DNA of 64,000 bases, from assembly GCA_965217615.1 (NCBI GenBank), contig CBDCIT010000047.1:156943-220942 (forward strand), in the 5' to 3' direction. Positions 17,328-25,299 of this stretch are shown here, piece after piece (positions within the stretch are counted from its first letter, which is position 1; each line of letters opens with the position of its first letter). The translations under genes were made by a program, and so were the position numbers. The DNA is from CAVOAK01 sp965217615 (lineage in GTDB: Bacteria; Pseudomonadota; Alphaproteobacteria; UBA8366; CAVOAK01). The notes beneath the pieces are model-generated. The model did not search any database and was not told the DNA's origin. It worked only from the letters and a program-made list of their open reading frames with translations.

Positions 17328-18222
17328 TGTGCTGGCGATGATGACGGCGCTGAAGCTTGCAGGCATGCGCGCCGCCTACGACGACATCCTCGCCGACGGG
17401 CTCAAGCGCCGTCATCCGGTGCAACAGATCATCGGTACGCTGCTGCAGACCGAGGTCGCCGACAAGCAGGCGCGCTCCATCAAGTACCAGATGACGTCCG
17501 CCAAGCTGCCGACGGCCAAGGAGCTGGCCGACTTCGACTTCGCCGCTTCCCCGGGCAATGAGCCCCTGATCCAGGAACTCGCCGGCGGCGACTTCCTGGA
17601 GAGCAAGCGCAACATCGTGCTGGTCGGCGGCACCGGCACCGGCAAGACCCATCTCGCCGTCGCCATCGCCCGCGCCTGTATCAGAAAGGCCGCACGCGGC
17701 CGCTGCTACAACGTCGTCGACCTGGTCAACCACCTCGAGGCCGAACTCCGCTCCGGACGCCAAGGCCGTACCGCGGACCAACTCGTCCGCCGCGACTTCG
17801 TCATCCTCGACGAACTCGGCTACCTGCCCTTCGCCCAGGCCGGCGGCCAGCTGCTGTTCCACCTGATGAGCCGGCTCTATGAGCGCACCTCGATCATCGT
17901 CACCACCAACCTCGCTTTCGGCGAATGGCCCTCCGTCTTCGGCGACCCCAAGATGACCACCGCGCTGCTCGACCGCCTGACCCACCATTGCGAGATCATC
18001 GAAACGAGAGCTGGCGCTTCAAGAACCGCTCCTGACCGGACGCCGGCCGTGCCTGCGGCCCGCTTGCCCCGGTGGGTCAACAGGCTTGACGTATACGTCA
18101 AGCCCACGCGGCTTCGCTCCGCGCACCGCAAGGCGCTACACGAAGCCGCTCGGGTCCCCCCTATTGACTACCGGGACAACCTCCGCCGTGCCACTCAGGG
18201 GGTCAATATTGCACGCCGATAG
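17314..18222 (+). CDS. istB: IS21 helper ATPase IstB, apparent C-terminal frameshift
   Basis: An AAA+ ATPase that assists IstA. Walker A is GGTGTGKTH (105-113), Walker B is FVILDELGYLPF, and sensor-like TTNLAFGEWPSVFGD follows. Up to HHCEIIET the protein is normal. The family then usually ends in roughly GNESWRFKNRS. The bases for ESWRFKNRS and a TGA are present at 18006-18035, but in another frame: after GAAAC (18001-18005) about 7 nt seem lost. As it stands, translation runs to 18222 through 68 foreign residues into the right-end repeats. Restoring 7 nt would give 729 nt, a 242-residue protein, the usual size. The missing bases are inferred from the family. Confidence 0.85.
   Translation: MERHDVLAMMTALKLAGMRAAYDDILADGLKRRHPVQQIIGTLLQTEVADKQARSIKYQMTSAKLPTAKELADFDFAASPGNEPLIQELAGGDFLESKRNIVLVGGTGTGKTHLAVAIARACIRKAARGRCYNVVDLVNHLEAELRSGRQGRTADQLVRRDFVILDELGYLPFAQAGGQLLFHLMSRLYERTSIIVTTNLAFGEWPSVFGDPKMTTALLDRLTHHCEIIETRAGASRTAPDRTPAVPAARLPRWVNRLDVYVKPTRLRSAHRKALHEAARVPPIDYRDNLRRATQGVNIARR
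18083..18104. repeat. Perfect 22-bp palindrome inside the IS21 element
   Basis: The arm GGCTTGACGTA is followed directly by its reverse complement TACGTCAAGCC with no spacer. It lies between the expected istB stop (18035) and the right-end repeats (18198-18249). Confidence 0.8.
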
Positions 18223-18249
18223 GGGGTCAATATTGCACGCCGATTGACA
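18198..18249. repeat. IS21 right-end repeats R2 and R1
   Basis: Two direct copies, 18198-18220 and 18222-18249, each GGGGGTCAATATTGCACGCC plus GAT; inverted relative to the left-end copies. The second ends in TTGACA at the element boundary. Confidence 0.85.
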
Positions 18250-19121
18250 ACCTCGAGACCGTGGTGACTGGTGACGACGAAAAGCAGCATGACTGGGCCT
18301 GGACCGGTATTGGCAACCTGACTGTCCGCCACGATCCCGGGCTTCAGGCGAAGCACGAATTGTTCGCCTCGCTAACCTATTTCCACGACGAACAGACGCA
18401 GCAAGATACACAGGACCTGCAGTCGGCCTCAATCGAGGGCGGCCTCAAGATGCCGCTGCCAAATGACTATTCCGTTACGCCCGCCATATTCGCCTCGAAC
18501 CTCCGGCTATCGCGGGAACATTTCTACAGTTCGCGCGGCGCCAGTGTCCGCATTGACAAGAAGGTAACGCAGCAGCTCGAATGGTTTTTTGAGGGCCGCT
18601 TTACCGACGAGAATTTTCACGGTATTTAGGAAACCACTGCGGCAATCCAGCGCAACGGCTACCGCTACAACTATACGGTCAGTGGCAGCTATACGATCTC
18701 GCCGGTCCAGCGTGTTGGATTGACTTACGTTTGGACGGAGAAGCATGCCGCGAGAAACTTTAACGCCTATATCGGTCAAAATGCGACGGCTACCTACACA
18801 CGCTTGCTGGGCGACGGGCAGTTCATATTGGCCTCGGTGACCGGTACGATTGATGATTATCTCGCGAACGAGGCCGCGATTAGCGACCGCACCCGGTTCG
18901 ATCGCGCGCTGCGTTACCGCATAACGTACGGGGCGCCGTTGGGCAACTTCATACAGGAAGAGTGGTTTCGCGCGGCTGGCGGGGTTGCGCCCTACGAGTT
19001 TTTTAAGGATATGACGGTGACCGTTACGGCCGAGTTGTTCCATCAGCTCTCCACATTGACCAACTTTGAGTATCAAAATCGGCGCGTTCAGGGGCTGGTA
19101 ACCAAGAAATGGGATTTCTAG
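18250..19121 (+). pseudogene. 3' remnant of an outer-membrane beta-barrel gene
   Basis: One frame runs from the IS border to TAG/TAA-type stop at 19121 except for an amber codon at 18627-18629. Before it: ETVVTGDDEKQHDWAWTG to FFEGRFTDENFHGI; after it, in the same frame: ETTAAIQRNGYRYNYTVSG to the end LVTKKWDF. The alternating short strands, many aromatic residues and a terminal phenylalanine are typical of outer-membrane barrels; I suspect the barrel half of a TPR/surface-assembly type porin but cannot name the family. The 5' part was lost at the IS21 junction. CAG to TAG is one base change away. fecR starts 4 nt later, so they were once cotranscribed. Confidence 0.75.
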
Positions 19122-19125
19122 AACT

Positions 19126-20364
19126 ATGACTCGCACGAACTCTGCGTCGCGCATCGGTCGGGTAGCGTTGTTCGCCGGTTTGGCCGTATTCCTCGCCGCG
19201 CATCCGGCGGCATCCCAAGATTCGCAACAAGCTGGCGTCTCGGCTGCTGTGCGTGGCACGATTCAGTTGTCACGGTTGGCCGGCGTGGTTGGCCAACAAG
19301 TTGCGAGCGGTGAGCCTATCATGCTTGGCGACCGGATCGAGTCCGGGCCAAACAGCGGCATGCAGATTCTGCTTCTCGACGAGACCGTCTTTACCATTGG
19401 TCCGGACAGCGACCTGACGATCGACGAGTTTGTTTACGATCCAAATACGAACGCCGGTACGGTCACCGCCTCTGTGTCGAAGGGCGTATTCCGATTCATC
19501 ACGGGTCGGGTCGCGCGAAACCAGCCAAGCAGTATGAGAGTTAAGTTGCCGGTCGGCACGATAGGAATTCGCGGGGCCATTGTCGCCGGCACGATGGAAA
19601 CCGATGGTAGTGCAAGTCTGGTGCTGCTTGGCCCCGGCAACGAAAACAACACCGGCGATCGCGTCGGCAGCTTCACCTTCGGTGGATTAACAGCCTCTCG
19701 GGCGAATTACGGTATCGAAATAGCCCCGGGTGTGGCACCGATTCTTCGGCAGTTCACACCGGGAGAGGTGCAAGGAATTACCGGACGTATGGAGACGCCG
19801 TCCGGCGAGGGGGATACCTCGCAACAGGCTGCGGATTCACCGGCCGGCGGTGCTGCCAACGAAGACGAAGCAAACACGTTGTCGGGTCAGACCGTTGCCG
19901 AAGCGACCGGCGCGGCGTTCGCGACGCAGGTCATTGCTTCCGCAAGCGGCGCGGCGGATGATTTCACGGAGCTTGCGAGTGAAGGCGTCGGCGGGCCGTT
20001 CTCGTTCGAGCAGCTGCGCAGCATTAGCACCGGCCAGGCGTCATTCAGCGGAAGTTTTAACGGGTCCGGTGTTTTTATCTCCTCTATCAGCATGCTCATA
20101 AAATTCGGCGACAAAACGTTTGATGCACAGTTCAGCAGTATCTCCGGGCCGGGCGTATCGTCGGGAAATATTGGCATCACTGGCAACAGTGTTAGCTTCG
20201 TGAGCTTGGAGGGAACAGCGCTTTTCGACAATTCGCTGTTCACACCAACTGGCGACTGCGTGGGCAACTGCACGGCCGAAGTCGTCTTGACTTCGGGTTT
20301 CGACGGCATTTTCAACGTCAATGTAGGCGGGACCGAAGCTTCCGACACGTTCGTACTGCAGTGA
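19126..20364 (+). CDS. Secreted FecR-domain protein
   Basis: A 412-residue protein with a cleavable signal peptide (FAGLAVFLAAHPAASQ) and a FecR domain over about residues 35-180: GVVGQQVASGEPIMLGDRIE, MQILLLDETVFTIGPDSDL, SKGVFRFITGRVARNQPSS, LPVGTIGIRGAIVAG. The rest (about 210-412) is low complexity, rich in S, G, A and E, then a beta-rich tail ending NVNVGGTEASDTFVLQ with a CVGNC pair. Unlike FecR of iron uptake it has no cytoplasmic segment or membrane anchor. It starts 4 nt after the barrel remnant and precedes a CHASE2 cyclase, so it may be a periplasmic partner of that sensor; this is inferred from position. Confidence 0.85.
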   Translation: MTRTNSASRIGRVALFAGLAVFLAAHPAASQDSQQAGVSAAVRGTIQLSRLAGVVGQQVASGEPIMLGDRIESGPNSGMQILLLDETVFTIGPDSDLTIDEFVYDPNTNAGTVTASVSKGVFRFITGRVARNQPSSMRVKLPVGTIGIRGAIVAGTMETDGSASLVLLGPGNENNTGDRVGSFTFGGLTASRANYGIEIAPGVAPILRQFTPGEVQGITGRMETPSGEGDTSQQAADSPAGGAANEDEANTLSGQTVAEATGAAFATQVIASASGAADDFTELASEGVGGPFSFEQLRSISTGQASFSGSFNGSGVFISSISMLIKFGDKTFDAQFSSISGPGVSSGNIGITGNSVSFVSLEGTALFDNSLFTPTGDCVGNCTAEVVLTSGFDGIFNVNVGGTEASDTFVLQ

Positions 20365-20435
20365 CCTGAACTGTCAGGCGTCCGCGCCCTTTCCGTCGCA
20401 GCCGCCGAATTGTTCCGTCTCGTATGTCCTTCCGT

Positions 20436-20458
20436 GGCATCGTTTTTTCAACGATGCC
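20436..20458 (+). terminator. Perfect stem-loop after the FecR gene
   Basis: GGCATCGTT (20436-20444), loop TTTTC, AACGATGCC (20450-20458). The 9-bp stem has no mismatch and lies 72 nt after the fecR stop. The following TGTGTCTT is only partly T-rich, so it may be a weak terminator or an mRNA end stabiliser that lowers expression of the cyclase gene. Confidence 0.5.
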
Positions 20459-20578
20459 TGTGTCTTAAGCGTGCCAACAGGGCGACGCGAATATCGAGGC
20501 GATTTGGCATGGGCTTCGCTGGTGGCATAATCGGCTGAACAGGCAATTTCCTGGCCGGCAGTTTAAAGGGGTGTCGAA

Positions 20579-22837
20579 TTGGCGCACGGTTGGTTGATTA
20601 GCGGGCTGCACATCATCTTGCCAATCGTATTGCTGCTGGCCGCAATCGGTTTGAGGGTCAACGAGCCACGATGGTTCTTGCAACTGCAGTTGACGGTTTT
20701 CGACAGCTTCAACCGCCTCAAACCTCGCTCCTATCAAGGTGAGTCCGGTGTGCGCATCGTCGATATCGACGACGAAACCCTGGAGCGTCACGGCCAGTGG
20801 CCTTGGCCAAGAACGCGGGTCGCAGAGCTTATCTTCCGGCTGAATGAGATGGGTGCCGCCACGACGGTCTTCGATATCGTCTTTGCTGAGCCTGATCGGA
20901 CGTCACCAAAGACTGTGGTCGAGCTGTGGCCTGAGCTCCCGGAGTTCGATGAATTGCGTGCGCGTGTACGAGAAATGCCGGACCACGACACAGTGCTTGC
21001 CGAGATCGTTGCTGGCGTTGGCAATGTCGTGACCGGGTTCGTCTTGACGTCGGGCCGCGCACCCCGTGTTCCAGTTGCCTGCGGTAACTTTGCGATGGCG
21101 GGTGACGACGCGAGCCAGTTTGTTCAGGTGCACGAAGGCGCGGTTGCAAACTTGACCGAGATCGCCCAGGCGGCCGCCGGCAACGGCAATTTCAATATGG
21201 TGCCGGAGGGAGATGGGCTCATTCGACGCGTTCCACTCATCATGGGCTTCCAGGATCGCACGAATGGCGAAGTCAGGCTCTATCCGGCGATCGCACTCGA
21301 GGCCCTGCGTGTCGTTCAGGGCGCGAGCACCATGATCATCAAGTCGAGTGGCGCGAGCGGAGAAACGGCGTTTGGTGAAAAAACGGGCATATCAAGCGTA
21401 AAGGTTGGTCAATTCGTCGTTCCCACCGACGCCAACGGGCGATTTTGGGTTCGCTATACCGGACATCAGCCAAAATGCTATATCCCGGCCTGGAAAATTC
21501 TTGACGGAAGCGCTGATCCGTCGCTGGTCCAGGATCATATCGTGCTCGTTGGCGCAAGTGCGGCTAGCCTATTGGACTTAAAGGCGACACCGCTCGACGC
21601 TGTACTTCCAGGTGTCGAGGTACATGCCGAGATCATCGAGCAGATTCTCGATCAGGATTTTATCCGGCGTCCCGATTGGGCGGTTGGCGCAGAGATCACC
21701 TACATGCTGATCATCGGACTGGCGCTGGTTGTGCTGTTGCCGCGAATTGGCGCCCTGGCCTGCGCATTCGCTGGCAGTATCGTCGTGGCCGGCGCTTTGG
21801 GCTTTTCATGGTACGCCTACGATGTGCAGCGCTTGCTATTCGATCCCGTGTATCCGTCGGTCGCGGTCCTCGGCGTGTATCTGTCGAGCTCGCTGATCAA
21901 TTTCATGCGTACGGAAGCGGAGAAGCGTCAGGTGCGAGGCGCATTCAGCCAGTACCTGTCGCCTGCACTGGTCGAACAGCTTGCGCAACACCCCGACAGG
22001 CTGCAGCTCGGCGGCGAGACCAGAGAAATGACATTCCTGTTTTGCGATGTCCGCGGCTTCACGGCAATTTCTGAAATGTACAAAGAGAATCCGCAGGGCC
22101 TAACCCTACTCATCAACCGATTTTTGACGCCGCTGACCGACGTTATCCTCGCCCGCGAGGGTACCATCGACAAGTATATGGGCGATTGCATCATGGCATT
22201 TTGGAATGCGCCGCTTGATGTCTCGAACCATGCCGACCATGCCTGCGAATCGGCGATGGCGATGTTCGAGGAACTGGAGCGTTTGAATGAGGAACGCAGC
22301 GGCGAGGCCGAGGCCGATGGCGAAAAGTTTTTGCCGCTTAATATCGGCATCGGCGTCAACACCGGTGAATGTGTCGTCGGCAATATGGGTTCGAAACAGC
22401 GTTTCGACTACTCGGTGCTGGGCGATGCGGTGAATCTGGCGTCGCGGCTCGAAGGTCAATCCAAGACATATGGCGTAGGAACAGTCATCGGGCCGGAAAC
22501 CGCCGAGCAAGTTGACGGGAGGTTTGCCACGCTCGAGCTTGATTTGATCGCGGTCAAAGGTAAGGTGGAGGCCATGCGGATCTTCGCTTTGCTAGGCGAT
22601 GCAATCCATGCGGTGAGTCCCGAATTCAATACGCTGCGAGGACTGCACGAACAGATGATCAGCACCTATCGAACCCAAGATTGGGAAGGTGCGAAGACCC
22701 TGCTCCAGCAATGTCGCGCCTGCGCCAACGGCACACTCGACGAATTGTACATGCTCTACGAAGAGCGGATTGCCGAATACAGTGCTGACCCCCCTGGTAC
22801 CGATTGGGATGGTGTCTACATTGCCACCAGCAAGTGA
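20579..22837 (+). CDS. CHASE2-domain class III adenylate cyclase
   Basis: A 752-residue membrane sensor. One N-terminal helix (LHIILPIVLLLAAIGLRV), a periplasmic CHASE2 domain of about residues 45-360 (VRIVDIDDETLERHGQWPWP, DHIVLVGASAASLLDLKATP, PGVEVHAEIIEQIL), three helices at about 370-440, then a class III cyclase domain. Metal-binding residues are D490 in FLFCDVRGFTAIS and D536 in DKYMGDCIMAFW. The lysine of DKYMGD and the aspartate of VLGDAVNLASRLE favour ATP over GTP, so the product is probably cAMP. Start is TTG 20579, 9 nt after AAAGGGG. Position after a FecR gene recurs in proteobacteria as I know them. Confidence 0.92.
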   Translation: MAHGWLISGLHIILPIVLLLAAIGLRVNEPRWFLQLQLTVFDSFNRLKPRSYQGESGVRIVDIDDETLERHGQWPWPRTRVAELIFRLNEMGAATTVFDIVFAEPDRTSPKTVVELWPELPEFDELRARVREMPDHDTVLAEIVAGVGNVVTGFVLTSGRAPRVPVACGNFAMAGDDASQFVQVHEGAVANLTEIAQAAAGNGNFNMVPEGDGLIRRVPLIMGFQDRTNGEVRLYPAIALEALRVVQGASTMIIKSSGASGETAFGEKTGISSVKVGQFVVPTDANGRFWVRYTGHQPKCYIPAWKILDGSADPSLVQDHIVLVGASAASLLDLKATPLDAVLPGVEVHAEIIEQILDQDFIRRPDWAVGAEITYMLIIGLALVVLLPRIGALACAFAGSIVVAGALGFSWYAYDVQRLLFDPVYPSVAVLGVYLSSSLINFMRTEAEKRQVRGAFSQYLSPALVEQLAQHPDRLQLGGETREMTFLFCDVRGFTAISEMYKENPQGLTLLINRFLTPLTDVILAREGTIDKYMGDCIMAFWNAPLDVSNHADHACESAMAMFEELERLNEERSGEAEADGEKFLPLNIGIGVNTGECVVGNMGSKQRFDYSVLGDAVNLASRLEGQSKTYGVGTVIGPETAEQVDGRFATLELDLIAVKGKVEAMRIFALLGDAIHAVSPEFNTLRGLHEQMISTYRTQDWEGAKTLLQQCRACANGTLDELYMLYEERIAEYSADPPGTDWDGVYIATSK

Positions 22838-22966
22838 CGTTTTTGGGGCAGCGACTGCCGCGTACCTGTATTTTTGACGAATTTCAACTAAGATTATTGT
22901 CAATGAGACCAAAGTGCCGCCGTGGTTGGCGCGGGGGATACTGGAAACAGTCGGGAGTAGGACTGA

Positions 22967-24595
22967 ATGACGATTACCGCTGAGCAGGATGCTGGTTTGA
23001 CTGCCACCGACCCGGAGATGTTCCGCCGTCTCATCGACCTTGGAATCGCTCTCTCAGCCGAACATCACCACCCGAAGTTGATGGAGATGATTCTCTTGGA
23101 GGCGAAGCGCGTTTGCAACGCCGATGGTGGAACGCTCTATCTCATGTCCGACGACGAGCGCTATCTTTCGTTCGAGATCATGCTGAACGATACGCTCGAC
23201 ATCGCCATGGGGGGCACGACGGGCCAGAGCATCCCATTTCCGCCGCTGTCGCTTTACAAGGATGACGGCGATGAACCGAATTACGCGAACGTTGCTACCT
23301 CGGTGGCGTTGCGGAAGGAGGCGGTCAACATCCCCGACGCCTACGAGACGAAAGATTACGATTTCAGCGGTACCAAAGCCTTTGATAAGAACACCGGGTA
23401 TCGCTCGACTTCGTTTCTAACGGTCCCACTGGTGAACAGAGAACGCGAGGTTATCGGCGTCCTCCAGCTCATCAACGCGCGTGACGATAAAAATGTGGTC
23501 GTGCCGATCAGTGGCGATATCCAGCCAATTATTGAGGCTCTCTCAAGTCAGGCTGCGGTCGCACTGGAAAACCAGCTTTTATTGGCAGCACAGCGCGAAC
23601 TCTTGGAATCTTTCATCAAACTGATCGCTTCGGCGATCGATGATAAATCGCCGTATACTGGAGGTCACTGTCAGCGCGTGCCGGAAATCACCAAGATGTT
23701 GGCGACAGCGGTCTGCGAGCAGAAGAAGGGCCCCTTTGCAGACTTCGATCTCAACGAGGACCAATGGTACGAGCTGCATATAGCGGCGTGGCTGCACGAT
23801 TGCGGCAAGGTGACGACGCCGGTCCATGTGGTCGATAAATCGACCAAGCTCGAGACGATCGCCGACCGCATCGACATGGTTCGAGATCGGTTCGAACTTC
23901 TAAAACGCGATGCTGAGATCACCTATCTCAAGAAAGTGGCAAAACCGAATGCCGATAAGAAGAAACTCAAGGCAAAGTTCAACGCGGAAATCGAAAGTCT
24001 CGATGACGACTGCGCATTCATTTCCGAATCAAACATCGGTGCCGAATATATGGACCCCGAGAAACAGCAGCGTGTCGAACAGATCGCTGCCCGAACCTAT
24101 ACCGACGCAGCCGGTAAGAAGACGCGCTTCCTGACCGAAGAAGAGGTCTACAATTTGTGCATCGAGCGCGGCACGCTGACGACGGAGGAAAGACAGATCA
24201 TCAACCATCATATCGAGATGACTATCGATATGCTCGAAGCGTTGCCGTTTCCGAAGAAGCTGCGTCGTGTGCCCGAATACGCAGGCGGTCATCACGAGAA
24301 GATGGATGGCACGGGCTATCCGCGAGGTCTCACAGGTGATCAGATGTCGATCCCGGCGCGGATTATGGCAATCGCCGACATCTTTGAGGCGCTCACCGCA
24401 TCGGACCGTCCTTACAAGAAAGCGAAGACGGTCAGCGAATCCCTACGAATCATGGGTTTCATGAACAAGGACAATCACATCGATCCACAATTGTTCGAGT
24501 TGTTCCTGACGTCGGGCGTCTGGAAGAAGTATGCCGAGAAATATCTCGAGCCATACCAACTCGATGAAATCGTCGTTGCGGCCTATTTGCCCTAG
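22967..24595 (+). CDS. GAF and HD-GYP domain phosphodiesterase
   Basis: A 542-residue cytoplasmic protein. The GAF domain spans about residues 10-200 (LMEMILLEAKRVCNADGGTL, SFLTVPLVNREREVIGVLQL). The HD-GYP domain follows: H234 in GGHCQRVPEIT, H277-D278 in WLHDCGK, H442-H443 in GGHHEKMDGTGYP with the GYP triplet at 450-452, and ADIFEALTASDRPYK. All residues for metal binding and c-di-GMP hydrolysis are present. Between the HD and GYP parts is an insert of about 110 residues rich in lysine and glutamate (VAKPNADKKKLKAKFNAE). It follows the cyclase by 129 nt on the same strand, placing a c-di-GMP enzyme beside a cAMP enzyme. Confidence 0.92.
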   Translation: MTITAEQDAGLTATDPEMFRRLIDLGIALSAEHHHPKLMEMILLEAKRVCNADGGTLYLMSDDERYLSFEIMLNDTLDIAMGGTTGQSIPFPPLSLYKDDGDEPNYANVATSVALRKEAVNIPDAYETKDYDFSGTKAFDKNTGYRSTSFLTVPLVNREREVIGVLQLINARDDKNVVVPISGDIQPIIEALSSQAAVALENQLLLAAQRELLESFIKLIASAIDDKSPYTGGHCQRVPEITKMLATAVCEQKKGPFADFDLNEDQWYELHIAAWLHDCGKVTTPVHVVDKSTKLETIADRIDMVRDRFELLKRDAEITYLKKVAKPNADKKKLKAKFNAEIESLDDDCAFISESNIGAEYMDPEKQQRVEQIAARTYTDAAGKKTRFLTEEEVYNLCIERGTLTTEERQIINHHIEMTIDMLEALPFPKKLRRVPEYAGGHHEKMDGTGYPRGLTGDQMSIPARIMAIADIFEALTASDRPYKKAKTVSESLRIMGFMNKDNHIDPQLFELFLTSGVWKKYAEKYLEPYQLDEIVVAAYLP

Positions 24596-24612
24596 CTGCT
24601 GCGCAATGTGAA

Positions 24613-25299
24613 CTACGCCCGCGAACGAGCAAGCCTGGCTCTGGACACGCGGTGCACCTTGGTGTGGCCTAAAACGAGCGCAGTGAATCTTGAGGGGAAC
24701 AGTCCACTCAATGCCGGATCGAGAACGTCAAGTCCACCGGCATACGCACCGAATGCCGGCAGGACAAGGCGCGTTCCATCGGTCACAAAGCAGCGGCCGC
24801 TGAGCCGGCGTCCGCGAACTGTGAGCGCGGCTTTCGGATGAAAGTGTCCCGAAATTTCGCCGGGTGCGCGCGCCGCCACTGCCGCGTGGCGGAAGACGAG
24901 CGGTCCGAGCGTAATTTCATCGAGAACGCGCCCCCCGCATCCTTCGGGCGGTGAGGGATCGTGGTTTCCGGCAATCCAGATCCAGTCGCGGGATGCAGCA
25001 AGTTGGGAGAGCAATCTACGGTCATCGACATTGAGCCGAGCTGGAGCGCCGTCGTCATCGAAGCTGTCGCCCAGACAAATAACCTGCCTAGGTTCGTAGT
25101 GTCGCAATACCCGCGACAAAGCGACGAGTGTTGTCCGGCTGTCGTAAGGCGGGAGTAGGGTCCCGCGTTTTGCGAAGGCCGACCCCTTTTCGAGATGTAG
25201 ATCGGCAACGACAACCGTCTCCATATCATCCCAAATCAGGGCGCCCGAAAGGTCGGTGGTCAGCGCCGCACCGTTTACGTGAAGCACAGCGTTACTCAA
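24613..25299 (-). CDS. pdeM: Ligase-associated DNA damage response endonuclease PdeM
   Basis: A 228-residue calcineurin-like metallophosphoesterase. Metal motifs are VVVADLHLEKGSAFAKRG, CLGDSFDDDG, WIAGNHDPSPP and GEISGHFHPKAAL. RCFVTDGTRLVLPAFGAYAGG is typical of PdeM. The start is TTG 25299 overlapping the TGA of lhr (TTGA), so it is translationally coupled to the helicase. In many bacteria these two genes cluster with an ATP-dependent DNA ligase and an exonuclease; neither is here. It converges on the HD-GYP gene with 17 nt between. Confidence 0.9.
   Translation of the reverse strand: MSNAVLHVNGAALTTDLSGALIWDDMETVVVADLHLEKGSAFAKRGTLLPPYDSRTTLVALSRVLRHYEPRQVICLGDSFDDDGAPARLNVDDRRLLSQLAASRDWIWIAGNHDPSPPEGCGGRVLDEITLGPLVFRHAAVAARAPGEISGHFHPKAALTVRGRRLSGRCFVTDGTRLVLPAFGAYAGGLDVLDPALSGLFPSRFTALVLGHTKVHRVSRARLARSRA

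Larger units (their letters stand above)
15697..18249 (+). mobile_element. IS21-family insertion sequence, about 2.55 kb
   Basis: Ends are TGTTGATCGGCGTGGAAT (left, 15697) and, read inward on the other strand, TGTCAATCGGCGTGCAAT (right, 18249). Each end has two copies of the TCGGCGTnnAAtATTGACCCCC unit, the multiple terminal sites usual for IS21. It carries istA and istB in overlapping order. The flanks (CAACG left, ACCTC right) do not show a matching duplication and belong to different genes, so the present copy marks a rearrangement rather than a simple insertion. IstB appears frameshifted. Confidence 0.9.

Noticed and set aside
17188..17988. 266-codon frame antisense to istB
   Set aside because: Shadow of istB coding periodicity; no motif.
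22874..22902. TTGACG at 22874 as a promoter for the HD-GYP gene
   Set aside because: No acceptable -10 hexamer at 15-19 nt spacing.
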